Shown here in pieces: positions 1 to 13,844 of a stretch of 64,000 bases of DNA. The translations under genes and the position numbers were made by a program. Positions within the stretch are counted from its first letter, which is position 1; every line of letters begins with the position of its first letter. The stretch comes from Achatina immaculata (lineage: Eukaryota > Mollusca > Gastropoda > Stylommatophora > Achatinidae), in NCBI GenBank assembly GCA_009760885.1, contig CM019692.1:54111762-54175761 (forward strand). The letters run 5' to 3'. The notes beneath the pieces were generated by a model. The model did not search any database. It saw nothing but the letters and a program-made list of their open reading frames with translations, and had not been told where the DNA came from.

Positions 1-135
1 CTTATTGATGAGAACAGAGAAGAGATAGCTTATTGATGAGAACAGAGAAGAGATAGCTTGTTGATGAGAACAGAGAAGAGATAGATTGTTGATGAGAACA
101 GCTAAGAGATAGCTTGTTGATGAGAACACAGAAGA
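1..135. repeat. Minisatellite, ~29-bp unit (array 1a)
   Basis: Four to five tandem units built on TTGATGAGAACAGAGAAGAG followed by ATAGC. The same unit returns at 1685-1920, so one array family occurs on both sides of the exon at 1107-1400. The array probably continues beyond the left edge. Confidence 0.9.
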
Positions 136-720
136 TTATCTTAGTGTCACTTTTCTAAATGTTATTCTCTTAGGTTCACTTTTCTCCATGCTATTCTCTT
201 AGGGTCACTCTTCTCCATGCTATTCTCTTAGTTTCACTCTTCTCCTTCTTATACTCTTAGTGTCACTCTTTAGCATGTTATTCTCTTAAGGTCACACTTC
301 TTCTTCTTATTCTCTTAAGGTCACTCTTCTTCATGTTATTCTCTTAGTGTTACTCTTCTCCATGTTATTATCTTATGGTCATTCTTCTCCATGTTATTAT
401 ATTCGTGTCTCTCTTCTCCTTCTTACACTCTTAGTGTCACTCTTTTGCATGTTATTCTCTTAAGGTCACACTTCTCCTTTTTATTCTCCTAAGGTCACTC
501 TTCTCCATGTTATTCTCTTAGTGTCACACTTCTCCATGTTATTCTCTTAGTGTCACTCTTCTCCATGTTATTCTCTTAGTGTCACTCTTCTCCATGTTAT
601 TCTCTTAGTGTCACTCTTCTCCATGTTATTCTCTCAGGTTCACTCTTCTCCAAGTTGTTCTCTTAAGGTCACTCTTCTCCATGTTATTCTCTTAATGTCA
701 CTAACTCCTCATAGGATCAC
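136..720. repeat. Minisatellite, ~30-bp unit
   Basis: About 18 imperfect units built on CACTCTTCTCCATGTTATTC and TCTTAGTGT. The open reading frame across 608-826 is a by-product of this array and is not taken as a gene. From 720 to 1106 I see only AT-rich sequence. Confidence 0.9.
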
Positions 721-1106
721 TCTTATTCATGAGATTATTCTTCTTTCGTTACACTATACTTCATCACCTTATCTACATTTCCTGTCATTTAAGACAATCA
801 GTACAGATAAATACATTTTATTCTGAGGTTGTAACATTAAACAAGAGAAGGCGTTAAATATGTTTTATTTAAATTAAAGTTGATGTTTGTGTTATAAAAT
901 CATCTAAATCTAACTGAAATTAAATAATTCAAAGAAGCAAGGAAGGACGGAGAGAGTGGGTCAGCGAGAGAACATTTTTATGGTACAAGAGAGATATTGT
1001 TGCAGTAATAGTTTTGAATAATCATGACTTCAGGTTTACAAGTATTGCTTGCAGTTCTGACCTTAAATAAAAGAAAATATAAATAAATACAGGAAAACAG
1101 ACTTAC

Positions 1107-1400
1107 TTGTCACGGGAACTGTGAATGACCAGTTTCTCGGACACTGATCTTGAAATTTTATCTCAATCACGTCACCAATATGACTGTTCCATACCGAGAT
1201 ATTGTAATTGAAGGATGAATACAAGTTTGGGAAAGTACTGACTCCTGACTGGTCGCTGTATCTCCATGAGATCTTACCAGGGCTGGTGAATGACGTGTAT
1301 GGAGACTTTGATTCACGGCTGACCACAAAATCATTATTTATGATGTCTTGTACAGAGTACTCTTTATAGTATGTTACTCCCGTTGTGGCATAGGGATAAT
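1107..1400 (-). CDS. Receptor gene 2, exon 4: extracellular Ig-like domain exon
   Basis: Seen: the open frame is bounded by an acceptor (pyrimidine tract TTTTTATTGTCTTCTTCAG at 1401-1419) and a donor (GTAAGT at 1101-1106 read on the minus strand). The exon is 294 bp and starts and ends in phase 1, the symmetric class typical of extracellular domain exons. It encodes about 97 residues with one Cys, several N-glycosylation sequons (NYS-like NISV, NWSF) and alternating hydrophobic strands. The upstream exon at 7084-7306 ends in phase 1, so they join in frame. Inference: a beta-sandwich, Ig-like ectodomain of a membrane receptor paralogous to gene 1. The canonical Cys pair is not obvious, so the fold call is tentative. 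The following exons lie off the left edge. Confidence 0.6.
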
Positions 1401-1684
1401 CTGAAGAAGACAATAAAAATGAATAATTAACACAATAATAAATCTAGACTGTTCTTGTCTCTTTTTCATTACAAAAGAAATCTTTCATTTAAAATAAGAA
1501 TAATAAATTCATGCAGAAATTTTACAGTTTTATGGGAATAAATCCGCAGTTCACGAATGTAAGATATGTTGAAGGTTTTATCTGTTCTAAAATATGAAGT
1601 AAAGAACAAGGAGAAACTAAAAGATTCCTATTAATTTTTTATCAATATAATACTTAGTGAAATCTTCCACAGCAGCTGCTCAGA
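1401..1684. other. Intron sequence, nothing recognised
   Basis: AT-rich intron sequence of receptor gene 2. I see no coding or repeat structure except the acceptor tract next to 1400. Confidence 0.5.
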
Positions 1685-1920
1685 ATGTCTGATGAGAACA
1701 GCTAAGATATAACTTGTTGGTGAGAACAGCTAAGATATAGCTTGTTGATGAGAACAGCTAAGAGATAGCTTGTTGATGAGAACAGCTAAGATATAGCTTG
1801 TTGTTGAGAACAGCTAAGAGATAGCTTGTTGATAAGAACAGCTAAGAGATAGCTTGTTGATAAGAACAACTAAGAGATAGCTTGTTGATGAGAACAGCTA
1901 AGAGATAGCTTGTTGATGCA
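1685..1920. repeat. Minisatellite, ~29-bp unit (array 1b)
   Basis: About eight units of GATGAGAACAGCTAAGAGAT plus AGCTTGTT, the same family as 1-135. It is in an intron of receptor gene 2. Between 1920 and 2220 I see nothing further. Confidence 0.9.
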
Positions 1921-2221
1921 GAGCTTCACTGACTTTCACCATCACGAAATTAAATAAATATCAAGGTTTGAGATTGTGGAAAAAATAGACTAGCACAAAT
2001 TAAATAAAACAATAATAATAATAATGAGGAGCTACTTTGTATGAGATCACACTGGCAGCAGGTCAGTAGATTATGGCTGGTTATGTCCCTAAATGTCGTG
2101 TAAGAAATGCTTCACATAAATCACAGCGGTAGTACAAATACGTGATCACAATAATTAGTGTATGAGTATGTAAATATACACGAAGAACATTTCTGACACA
2201 CATCGTGGGACAGGCCACAGC

Positions 2222-4533
<2,312 letters not shown>

Positions 4534-4565
4534 ATATATGCATTATATTATGTATGTGTACATGT

Positions 4566-4764
4566 GTGACAGCTTTAGTTACAGCCCTTTAGTTTAACAT
4601 AACATTAATGTGAATTTATATTTTATCTCCTCTCTCTATTTCTTCATTAAGTGTGTTTTTCTATGTTTTACTACACCGAAACAACTGTGTACTCGTTAAG
4701 TAATAAAGCTGTTCCTACTTTTTTCACAGCTTAAACACAAGATCACATTCTTTGTGTATTAAAG
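4566..4764. repeat. Dispersed repeat, right copy flanking the (TA)n tract
   Basis: Partner of 2222-2428 in the same orientation. The sequence joining it to the TA tract (GCATTATATTATGTATGTGT) recurs at 5457-5476, next to a shorter TA run. Confidence 0.85.
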
Positions 4765-5859
4765 TATAAGATTTGTACATGTGATAGGCTGATGGTTTTT
4801 TCTCGTGGCTGTGTAGTTTGCTGAAGATATTAGAATCGAATTTGGTAAGATCAAAACTTGTTCATCCCCTATTTCCATCTTTATTCTGGGTCTAGTTCTT
4901 CCTAAAGGAAATCATAACATTGACTTGATAAGTTTACTGTCTTAAAGTGTTCACACTCTTAGGCCCTTAGGCTTCTTTGATAAAGTTACGAAGGTGAATT
5001 TTATTATTTTATTAGGTATATATGCAGTTATTATAGAATTCACTCTAAAGTTTGTTAATATTTTTACATCAAATTCACCAAGAGCATCTTAATATTATAC
5101 AGATAATTTATCAATTCCTGTTTCTTTCTCATGTTTAATGGCATCTAAAACTTTCTCTTCAAGTATTTGCTGCTCTCTCACAATTACTTATATTGGATAT
5201 CAGGTAGGGTCTTGCTCCTCCCAACAGTTCACTGATATATTCTGTCCACTTTTCCACAATGTTCTCCTCCTCCATATCGTTTATTTTCTTTTGATTTCAG
5301 TGAACATCTGTGCTATTTTGTTTTTGTGTCTGAAGATGTTTCAGCACAGTTCAATATACTTCAACTTATCTTGAAGTTTTTTTGTGCGAATTAGCCTCGT
5401 AATTCAGTCTTCATATATATGGGTGTATATGTGTATATGAATATATATATATATATGCATTATATTATGTATGTGTACATGTGTGACAGCATATATTTAT
5501 GTGTATACATACGTATGTGTGCATATATCTATATATGTGCAAGTGGTTGTATATTTGAGGTATGTACTTGCATTTGCATATATGTATCTGCATGTACTTG
5601 CGTTTATGAAAAATATAGGTATGTGTATACTGTCAAAGTCTAAATTAAAGTATGGCTTGATTGTTGTATTTTTTATACTTCTTGCTATAAATTTGTTAGT
5701 TTTGAATGAATATGAGAATATACGTTTATTTCACGTAATTAAATAAATGAGAGTGGGGACTGTATGGACAAGAGAGAGTTTATTATTTACTTATATAATT
5801 ATTTATTTATTTCTTCATGATTATTATGCTCACTAACAAATGCTGAATGACTGTGACTG
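4765..5859. other. AT-rich intron sequence with TA/TG-rich patches
   Basis: No gene is recognised. 5430-5620 is rich in TATATA and TGTATGTG and carries a second copy of the junction motif that borders the 2.1-kb TA tract. The small reading frames here (Tyr/Ile/Cys/Val rich) are products of that composition. Confidence 0.5.
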
Positions 5860-5962
5860 AATGAAAGTTGTATGATGAAGGGCAGAATGTTAGACGGGCC
5901 TGCGTCCCCAATTCTTAACCCTGTGAAAATAAAGTTTGTTCGTTCGTTCGTTCATCCCAGTC
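5860..5962 (+). mobile_element. 3' end of a CR1/L2-like non-LTR element
   Basis: GTATGATGAAGGGCAGAATG...GACGGGCCTGCGT...CCCAATTCTTAACCC, then AATAAAGTTTG and a (GTTC)n tail. The same 3' end closes the CR1/L2-like element at 12961-13046, and a more diverged relative is at 23925-24035. Only the last ~100 bp are present, as in extreme 5' truncation. Confidence 0.7.
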
Positions 5963-6124
5963 TTCCAGTCACCCAGTCGTCGCAAACAGTAAGTTATTTA
6001 CATCTGTACTGTTTAATGTCAAGATCTCTTTCAATTTTTTTTAAATGTGTATGTCGAAGAGTAAAACATAAATCTGTAATATAACACATTATGTAAAGTG
6101 GCATGTACTGTATTCAAAGTTCAA

Positions 6125-6860
6125 AGTTCAGACTCTGGCTTCACTGCATTCAGAACAACCCCATATATGCCCCGCCGCATGCCGCAGCATCCATCCAAGA
6201 TTATGTTTGCTGGTAGTTCCTCCAAAATGTTCGTTGTTTACGATGAGTTTTCTGCCACACAGTTCAGATTTCCTGCCAGAACTTTTACTTTGTCCTAGCT
6301 CCAGCAGTCTCCTCACAGCTACTTTGTTCTTCCATTCCCGCTATTCATTTTCTCGCAGTCTGTCAGTACAGCCCTAGCAATGTCTCCTTGTTCATTGGTT
6401 GTCTGCCGTTTATTTTAGCCTGTCCAACAAATCTGTCTGCCGCATCATTGCCATGTACTCCCGCATGCCCTGGACAGTAAAGTCACGGTACGCTTGTCAC
6501 AGCTGACTGGCTTAACAGTTGAACTCATTCTTTGCGAAGGAAATTCTTCTCAGTCTTACGGAGTATACTCTGTGAATCCGTCCATTAACTACATCATGAG
6601 CAACTAACCATTCCATTGCCGCCTCAGTTTCCACTCGCACGCTTGATGTGCTGACTTCAAAGGCTCCCGAACGCTGTATCAGGACTCTTCATTTCGGTAG
6701 ACAACAAAACCCCAACCACTTCTGCTATTCCGAGTCACTGAACCATCTGTACTTATTACCGTGTCGGAAGCCCCACACTGATGCTGGATGAGATCTTGAA
6801 GCAAAAAGTAAGGAACTGTGTTCAGATTGTAGAAGTAGAAGAAGCTTGGATATGTATTAT
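6125..6860 (-). pseudogene. Decayed RNase H-like domain of a retroelement
   Basis: Read on the minus strand from about 6780, frames encode STDGSVTRNSRSGWGFVVYR, then after a stop and frameshift SGAFEVSTSSVRVETEAAME, and near 6480 GMR..-type sequence ending ADRFVGQAKINGRQ. The order TDGS, then E, then the final AD with a His-Ala-Gly-Val-like block before it matches the RNase H layout found at the C-terminus of some LINE polyproteins. It contains stops and frameshifts, so it is dead. Which LINE clade it came from cannot be decided here. Confidence 0.65.
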
Positions 6861-6954
6861 ACTTTAAAACATTTGGACATGACTTTGTGGCAAAATTTAC
6901 AGAAGACGCAATATTGATTATGTACTTTTATCCAAAATAGAAATTATGAAATAA

Positions 6955-7045
6955 TGGCGGCGGTGGTGATGATACTGATAATAGTGATGATACTGATAAT
7001 AGTGATGATACTAATGATGTCGATGATACTAATGACAACGATAAG
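6955..7045. repeat. Short GAT-rich minisatellite
   Basis: Imperfect repeats of GTGATGATACTGATAATA followed by GATACTAATGATGTC. It sits 40 bp from the donor of the exon at 7084-7306, on the intron side. Confidence 0.8.
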
Positions 7046-7083
7046 TAACTTTAATTTTAATATAGCATACCAAGATCACTTAC

Positions 7084-7306
7084 CATAGAGGGTGGTATGA
7101 TAGAAAATAGATGATGATGATGACGAACTTGTCCGTGTGATCTCATACCATATCCTACTGTTCTCATTGCCCAGCACGGTGATATTAAAGACCAGGTTAT
7201 ACAGATCACCGACCTGACTGTCACAGTAACCACACCAGCCTTGTCTGGGACCATGGCAACCATCACGTGTTATGTTGATGTCACAAACAGTACTGACGTA
7301 GTCGTA
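7084..7306 (-). CDS. Receptor gene 2, exon 3: second half of first extracellular domain
   Basis: Seen: acceptor TTATCTTGTTTTTCCAG immediately above 7306 and donor GTAAGT at 7078-7083 (minus strand). Length is 223 bp, phase 0 to phase 1, about 74 codons. It encodes a Cys-rich start (four Cys within about 25 residues: VCDIN, DGCHG, GWCGYC) followed by GDLYNLVFNITV and a Ser run encoded by (ATC/TCG)n. The GDLYNL segment lines up with GDIFTCRINI in the alternative exons of gene 1 (57508-57670 and 59161-59323), which have the same phases. Inference: exons 9859-10034 and 7084-7306 together make one split ectodomain, homologous to the first domain of gene 1. The serine run in the middle is unusual and may be length-variable. 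Confidence 0.6.
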
Positions 7307-8279
7307 CTGGAAAAACAAGATAAAAGTCACGTGCTAACAACGTGATGTGGATACACTGTCATGTTTGTCACTTCTGTCAATTATAGAATATAAACCAGTT
7401 TCCTAGTGTCCGATAGGGGACATTTTGAGGTCCAGGAATTGATGGTCACGTACCTGATTTGCAGACGGGTTTTTAATTATGCCCCCCCCCCCCTTTCCTA
7501 AGAAGAAGCAACTACTCCTTTTGTTTCATTTGCCACGTTGTTTTTAGAAAGTGAAATCATTTCTTCTCTGTAAATCATTGTTACACGCCTTAATGGATTT
7601 ACGTATGTGTCCCGTACTGTAAACTACAAGGTTTGAAAACTGTGAGATTATACGTACTGGAAATACTTGCCTCAGCCTCCGTGATCTCATTCAGAAAAAT
7701 CTCTAATATTTTTTCAAGACTCTTTCTCGCAAGTTTCCATTTACTTCAACGAACCTAAACATATAAAAAAGTTAACCTTCCTAATGTCAGTGTCATCCCT
7801 CAGGATATAAACCGCTTAATCCTCTCTATAACCATCTTATTTATGCCAGGAACAATTTGGGACTATAAGTGTTAACTTCTCCTAGACTTATTTCGGCTCT
7901 TACACTTATCCTGCTTACCTAATCTCTAGTGGCCATCTTTTCTATATTACTACCAGTTTCATCGCATTTGCTGACTGTAACATTTCTATCGTGTCTTTAT
8001 ATGTTTCCTAGTTTATCACAGTCCTCAACTTTTACAAGCCACCACTGGTCAGTGTAGTTCTTACATAAGGACAGAGTGTAAACTTCCTCTTGTTTCAGTA
8101 TGAATCAGCAATAACCTATTAGTCTTAACACATTGTTTGAGTTACATGTATAATTAATCGTTTGTATTTATTAAAGATAAGACGTTTATGTGCATTTGTT
8201 TCTAGCTCAGTTTTTTTAAAATATTGTCAGTATAGATGTTTTAATAGGCATTGTTTTCTAGAAATGATGCCCATTTCCC
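7307..8279. other. Intron of receptor gene 2, nothing recognised
   Basis: AT-rich. It contains a poly-C run (about 12 C) near 7480. No coding or mobile signal was recognised. Confidence 0.5.
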
Positions 8280-8440
8280 TCATTGTTGTAGTGATACTTT
8301 TCTCTCATTGTTATAGTGATACTTTTCTTTCATTCTTGTAGCGATACTTTTCTCTCATTGTTATAATGATACTTTTCTATCATTGTTATAGTGATACTTT
8401 TCTCTCATTGTTATAGTGATACTTTTCTCTATGCTTGTTT
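8280..8440. repeat. Minisatellite, ~25-bp unit
   Basis: About six units of CTTTTCTCTCATTGTTATAG plus TGATA. Confidence 0.9.
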
Positions 8441-8606
8441 AATCACAGAGAATTATGTTTAAGTCTTGCTATTTTTTGTCGCAGTCCTTTTAGTTGAATC
8501 AAGTTTTGTTGCTTGTTTTCTGTTTGACGTTTGTTTATAAGTTTTTCAGAATATTCATTCACGTTTAAAATAAATTATGATAAAAAGTGGAAGGCTGCTG
8601 TATAAA

Positions 8607-9575
8607 GCAGAAGCAGCAGTTCGAGTTGAAAATAGAATTGGAAAATATCAACCTATAAAACAAGGGGTGTGACAAGGATGTGTACTATCTCCAGACCTTT
8701 TTTCTCTGTACAGCGAGAATATTCTAAGAACAATCATCACAGAGCCAGGCATAAAAATTGGAGGATACAATATTATCAACCTTCGGTATGCTGACGATAC
8801 AGTACCGATAGCTGAGAACCAACAAGACCTGCAAAATCTCTTGGATAAAGTCGCCAAAGAAAGTGAACAGAAGGGCCTTACTTTGAACATCAAAAAGACA
8901 GAGACTATGGTTATATCTAAGAAACAGAATCCACCAGCATGTAGTATTAAACTAAACGGAACTATTCTAAAGCAGATGCAGAAATTCAAATACTTTGGAG
9001 CAGTAATAACTTCAGATGGGAAATGCAGAACAGAAATTAAGAACAGAATAGGCCAACCAAAGACTGCATTTCAGAGAATGAGAAATATATTAACCAACAC
9101 ATCCTTATCAATGGATGTTAGAAAACAAGTCCTAAAATGCTATATATTGAACCTATCTTGTTATATGGAAGTGAATCATGGACAATAGGCAAGTCTGCAC
9201 AAAAATCACTGGAAGCAGCAGAAATGTGGTTTATTAGAAGAATGTTGCGAATCCCCTGGACAGCAAAAATAACTAATGAAGAATGTATGAGAAGAGCTGG
9301 ACAGACAAAAAATCTTGTCAAAAAGATAAGAGAGAGACAATGTACTTTCATAGGACATGCAATGAGAAGAGGGGGCATTGAAAATATTATAACAACAGGA
9401 AAAATAGAAGGAAGAATATCAAGAGGAAGACCAAGAGAAATGATACTGGACAGTCTGACGGGATGGTGTGAGAGGAGATCACCAACTGAGCTGATGTCCT
9501 GCATGAAGGATCGGGTACTCTGGAGAAGCATAATAGCCAACGCCAGTCGGCACGGCACCTGATGATGATGATGAT
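8607..9575 (+). mobile_element. RTE-like non-LTR retrotransposon, family B, 5'-truncated copy
   Basis: Carries the C-terminal part of a reverse transcriptase ORF with a stop near 8665, a degenerate active-site block (YADDTVPIAENQ at about 8786), the segment MDKVAKESEQKGLTLNIKK, a frameshift near 9150, and the closing block with RRGGIENIITTGK and SRGRPREMILDSLTGWCERR, then a GATGATGATGATGAT tail. The flanks share GTATAAA (8600-8606 and 9576-9582), a likely target-site duplication. Nearly identical copies are at 16143-18356 and 26907-27454, with a more diverged one on the minus strand at 46621-48120. Confidence 0.85.
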
Positions 9576-9858
9576 GTATAAAACGGAGCCCGCAAGCCCA
9601 GGAAATAAAGATAATGTTTGTTACAGATAATATATCACCTGTGCTTACATCCTGGCTTTAGTTAAATCAATCTCATTGTTAGATTGGTAAAAATAATACT
9701 GCATGTAGATTTATACTCATATCTAACTGTATCTTCTCATGATATAAACAAGCTGTACAAAACATTGGCATTAACAAATCTAACAAATAGATCTACAGAA
9801 AGTAAGTCTGAGAGATGAAATTCACAAAAACATCAATAAATTATATTAATATACTTAC

Positions 9859-10034
9859 TGAAATAGAATAAGATTGTTGCAAGGAAATCTGATATAAAGG
9901 CCATTCACTCGAGTTGGACTGAGAAGTGGTGAGAACTGCATTTAGAATTATTCTCTCCCCTTGGATGACGAAATTAGGATTTGAACACTTTGAACCCTTG
10001 AGGGCACCCCAGACAATCGTTTGTCCTGGCACAT
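9859..10034 (-). CDS. Receptor gene 2, exon 2: first half of first extracellular domain
   Basis: Seen: acceptor CTGGTCTGTTCTAG above 10034 and donor GTAAGT at 9853-9858 (minus strand). Length is 176 bp, phase 1 to phase 0, about 58 codons beginning (D)VPGQTIVWGALKGSKC and ending SLQQSYSIS. The phases match the corresponding exon of gene 1 (63291-63439, also 1-0). Upstream, the signal-peptide exon at 25409-25463 ends in phase 1 with G, giving GAT (Asp) at the junction. Downstream exon 7084-7306 starts in phase 0. One Cys and an NSS sequon are visible. Inference: N-terminal half of a split Ig-like domain. The fold is not certain from sequence alone. Confidence 0.6.
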
Positions 10035-10324
10035 CTAGAACAGACCAGACATAAATATAAATCAAACAATTGTTTGTTATTTTGTTTGTTATTTTGTTTT
10101 GTCATGCACTTAATCAATGAAATCAGTGAGTTGAAAATACAATTTTTGTTACTCACAAAAGTTCCATGAGACAGAAAAAATAGTTAAATGACCCGACCTG
10201 AGTAAGGAAACTAGTAAAGGCTGGTCTGGTCTTCCACCAACCTTAAATCATATTTGTCTGACATTGTTTGTTCCTCTATGTCCAGCCCTGCCTCCCCAGA
10301 ACACTTTGTGTCTTCTTCTAACCT

Positions 10325-13046
10325 CAAAGATATTATCATTCTTGGAGATTTCAACATAGATCTAACACAATCAAATCTAACTTGGAGCAATATTATATTA
10401 TCATATAACCTTTGCAAAATTGTCACTAAACCTACAAGAGTAACAGAAGTATCATCCACATTATTAGATCATATATATGTAGCCAACCAGAAAACATCAT
10501 TGAATGTAACATCCCTCATACTTCGTTAAGTGATCATTACCCAGTCTGCTGTACGTGGACAAGAAAGGGGTATAAACTTCCTAAACACAATCACATCAGT
10601 GTGAAATTTAGAAGCTTCAGAAAATTTAAACTAGAATTATTCCTTAATGATTTGCAAGAATCTTCACTTACACACGTGTACCAACTAACTGACCTTGATG
10701 AAGCAATAGAATAGTGGCTAAAGATCTTCAGAGATATATTAGACAGACATGTCCCCATGAAAGAGGTGAGAGTAAAACACCAGACGAAGTCACCTTGGAT
10801 AACACCTGAAATACTACAATCCATCAGAGAACGTGATCGGGCGCACAAAATCAAGGACTTTATGACCTACCAGTCACTCAGAAACAAAGTTCAATACTTA
10901 ATAAGACAAGAGGAAAAAAAATACTTCAGGAATCTAATACAGAATAAATCAGACAGTAAATCAATTTGGAAAGCCATAAATACCCTATCAAATAAAAGAA
11001 AAGAATTTGATTCTCAAGCCACCAATCGTGCATACACTAGGGCACATATCAGTACACATTTCAGAGAAGAAATCAACTTTCTTAAATCATCAATATCAGC
11101 TCCTGTATGCGACTTACATGAACTACAAACATTCCTGGACAGCAGATGTACTGATTTTAAATAGTTACACATACCATTCTTAACAGTCAGTTAAGTTCAC
11201 AGTTATCTCTTAACCTTAAAAAACAACAATACAGCTGGGGTTGATGATATTAGTAATAAGATTTTACGTTATGCTGCACCTGTCATTTCACATACACTAA
11301 CATATGTTTACAACCAGTGCATTGCAAAATGTTATTTCCCTGAGGCTTTTAAAACTGCTAAGGTGTATCCTCGCTTTAAATCTGGCTCATCCAACATTCT
11401 TATCAACTAGAGACCAATATCCATATTATCGTCATTATCAAAACCACTCGAAAAACACATACACAAAATAACTCTACGACACATGCAAGAGAACAATTTA
11501 CTCATAGACAGTCAGTCAGGCTTTAGACTCAATCATTCCTGCCACACAGCTCTTACCAAAATGACAGAAAACTGGTTAGTAAACATAAATGACGACAGAC
11601 TATGTGGTGCCATCTTTGTCGACTTTAAAAAGGCATTTGATATGATTGACCACGATATTCTTGTAAGAAAAATAAAGACTTATAAATTGCACCCTAACCT
11701 AATAAAATTAATTGCATCGTTTCTTTCAGACAGACAACAGGTAGTATTCTTCAACAATTCTCTATCAAATTCTGCTATAGCTGACACTGGTGTTTCGCAA
11801 AGTTCTATTCTAGGCCCGTTATTCTTTGCTATCTATATCAATGATCTTCCACTTCATCTTAAACACTCTTTTTGTGACCTTTTTGCCGATGATTCCACAG
11901 TCTACACCAATGACTACGATTGTGTTAATCTAGAATCAACTCTTCAGGTCGAGTTATACCATTTGAGAAGATGCAGCAAAAATAATGGCATGATTATAAA
12001 CGCCGATAAAACAAAATCAATGCTCATAACAACAAGACAGAAACTACAAAACACAACAAAAACAACACTTCGGCTCTGTACAGAAACATCACAGATAGAA
12101 AACGTTAGCGAGCACAAAACACTAGGTCTTATTATTGACCAACATCTGACCTGGAACTCTCATGTGCAATGTCTAACAAAACTCATCGCACAAAAAGTAT
12201 ACCAATTAGCTCAAATTAAGCACTTCATCGATCAAGACACTAGGAAGACATACTACATATCTCATATACAAACATATTTAGACTGTTGCTCAACAGTTTG
12301 GGATGGTTGCTCAGTGTCAAATACAAAGAGGCTTTGCTCACTCTAAAAGCGAGCAGTAAAGCTTATTAGTGACAAAGATCAAGCACAAACAACTAACCAT
12401 CACAAACGTATCAAAATACTACCTCTTAAGAACAGGCTTCAACAAAGCCAAGTTAGTACATCAAATTCTTTCACGGCATGCCCCGCCTTATCTATGGAAC
12501 CTGTTTAAATTTAGCCCAAAGTGCAGCCAACGCTTGAACAACATAAGTCTTCCAAAACCTAGACTTGATCTTTACAAGAAAAGCTTTAGTTATTCTGCTG
12601 CTCATCTTTGGAATACTCTCCCATCATATATAAAAATATTAATTAATTATACTCCTTCTTACAACTACAAGCTTTCCCAATATCTATTTGATGTCGACTA
12701 CATACCTCCATGAATTATAAAACTTAAAAATTATCTTAAACTGCTCTTACAGACACCGAATACAATTAATTGCTTTCTGAATAGTCTCGAAAATTTGTTT
12801 AGTAGATAGTCATTTATAATGTATGTAGTTACTTCTGTACTGAGTGAATGTTTAAGAGCGAAATGTAAATGTTATATTTTATTTTATGTCTCTCAGCTTC
12901 AATGTTAGTTATGTTTGTTACATGAACATGATATTTGTAGAATGTCTGGAATAGAGTGAAAGATGTATGATAAAGGGCAGAATGTCAGACGGGCCTGCGT
13001 GCCCAATTCTTAACCCTTTTGAAATAAAGATCAATCAATCACTCAT
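10325..13046 (+). mobile_element. CR1/L2-like non-LTR retrotransposon, copy 1
   Basis: Starts inside the apurinic-type endonuclease (KDIIILGDFNIDLTQSN, the GDFN motif), then a linker and a reverse transcriptase (FVDFKKAFDMIDHDIL, then GVSQSSILGPLFFAIYINDL, then DLFADDSTVY). Stops occur near 10713, 11161 and 11408, and there is a frameshift near 12346. The RT core motif reads GVSQSS rather than the usual GVPQGS, so this copy is dead. After the ORF remnant (ends 12713) comes a 3' UTR ending GGGCAGAATGTCAGACGG...AATAAAGATC and a (AATC)n/(ATTC)n-like tail. A related copy is on the minus strand at 61069-63095. The orientation is opposite to the host gene, inside intron 1 of receptor gene 2. Confidence 0.85.
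11483..12346 (+). pseudogene. Reverse transcriptase ORF fragment of the CR1/L2-like copy 1
   Basis: 287 codons open from MQENNLLIDSQSGFR to the frameshift near 12346; the rest continues at 12369-12713 in another frame. RT blocks in order: the QSGFR..HSC block, FVDFKKAFD (first catalytic Asp), the degenerate SQSSILGPL block, and FADD (the catalytic Asp pair). It is at least 80-90% identical by eye to 61298-61909, which keeps GVPQGS. Confidence 0.8.
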
Positions 13047-13059
13047 TCCTTCAGCTTTC

Positions 13060-13270
13060 CGAGCCAATGCGGCTCACTGTTGCAGACAGGACCTGTCTCT
13101 ACTCCTTTCTGTTCTTAGTCTTCTCCTGGCAGGTGTCCACCCCGAGGGCTCGTAGATCTTCCAGGCTGTCAAGTCACATCTTGTCTTGGTCTGCCTCTGT
13201 TTATCACTTCTGTATAAGTCTGTACATTCTCGTCTATCCAAGAACCTGGGACGCCTTAGTTTGTTGCTTT
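13060..13270 (-). mobile_element. Decayed 3' fragment of a non-LTR element
   Basis: On the minus strand the frames give RGRPRQ, then after a frameshift LDSLEDLRALGVDTCQEKTK and NRKE. This RGRPR..W.D...DL pattern is the usual C-terminal end of RTE-type reverse transcriptases. Only about 200 bp remain, with stops. Confidence 0.45.
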
Positions 13271-13844
13271 CCATAATAGTATGTATAAGTGGAAACTTGA
13301 ATAGCGTGTGTACTTATTTGTTATTTATAACATCAGCTATGTTATATTTATCAATGTTTTGTAATTCTGTTATATTTAAGAATGTTATTCTGTTCTGTTA
13401 TAGTTGAAAGTCTTGTGCTGTTCTGTTACATCTAAGAGAGTTGTGCTGTTCTGTTATATTTAAGAATGTTACGCTGTTCTGACTCCCATACCAAGAAAGA
13501 GATTAACCTAACATCTCTTTATATTATCAGAGTGAGATTTTTTCATTCAGAACCGCCCAACAGATTCTTGTCTTACTTCCTGCATAGACGTTCCTAAGTT
13601 CTATAAAATCTTGTACAACAATTTCCTTATACATATAATGCGTATGTATGTGTGTATATGCGTAGTTATATGTGTATGTTCGTGTATATATATATATATA
13701 TATATAAGTATATACATATATATATACGTGTTTATGTGTGTGTATGAATTTATGTGTGTATTTGTTTTTATTTGTTTTACTTGTTTGTTGTTTTCTTTTT
13801 GTTTGTTTTCTTATCAGATCAGCTGTGGCTAGCTCCGTAAAGAA
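13271..13844. other. Intron sequence with TA/TG microsatellite
   Basis: No gene seen. 13340-13480 has loose repeats of TCTGTTATATTTAAGAATGT. 13683-13730 is a TA-rich run, and beyond it TG/TTTG-rich sequence to 13810. Confidence 0.5.
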
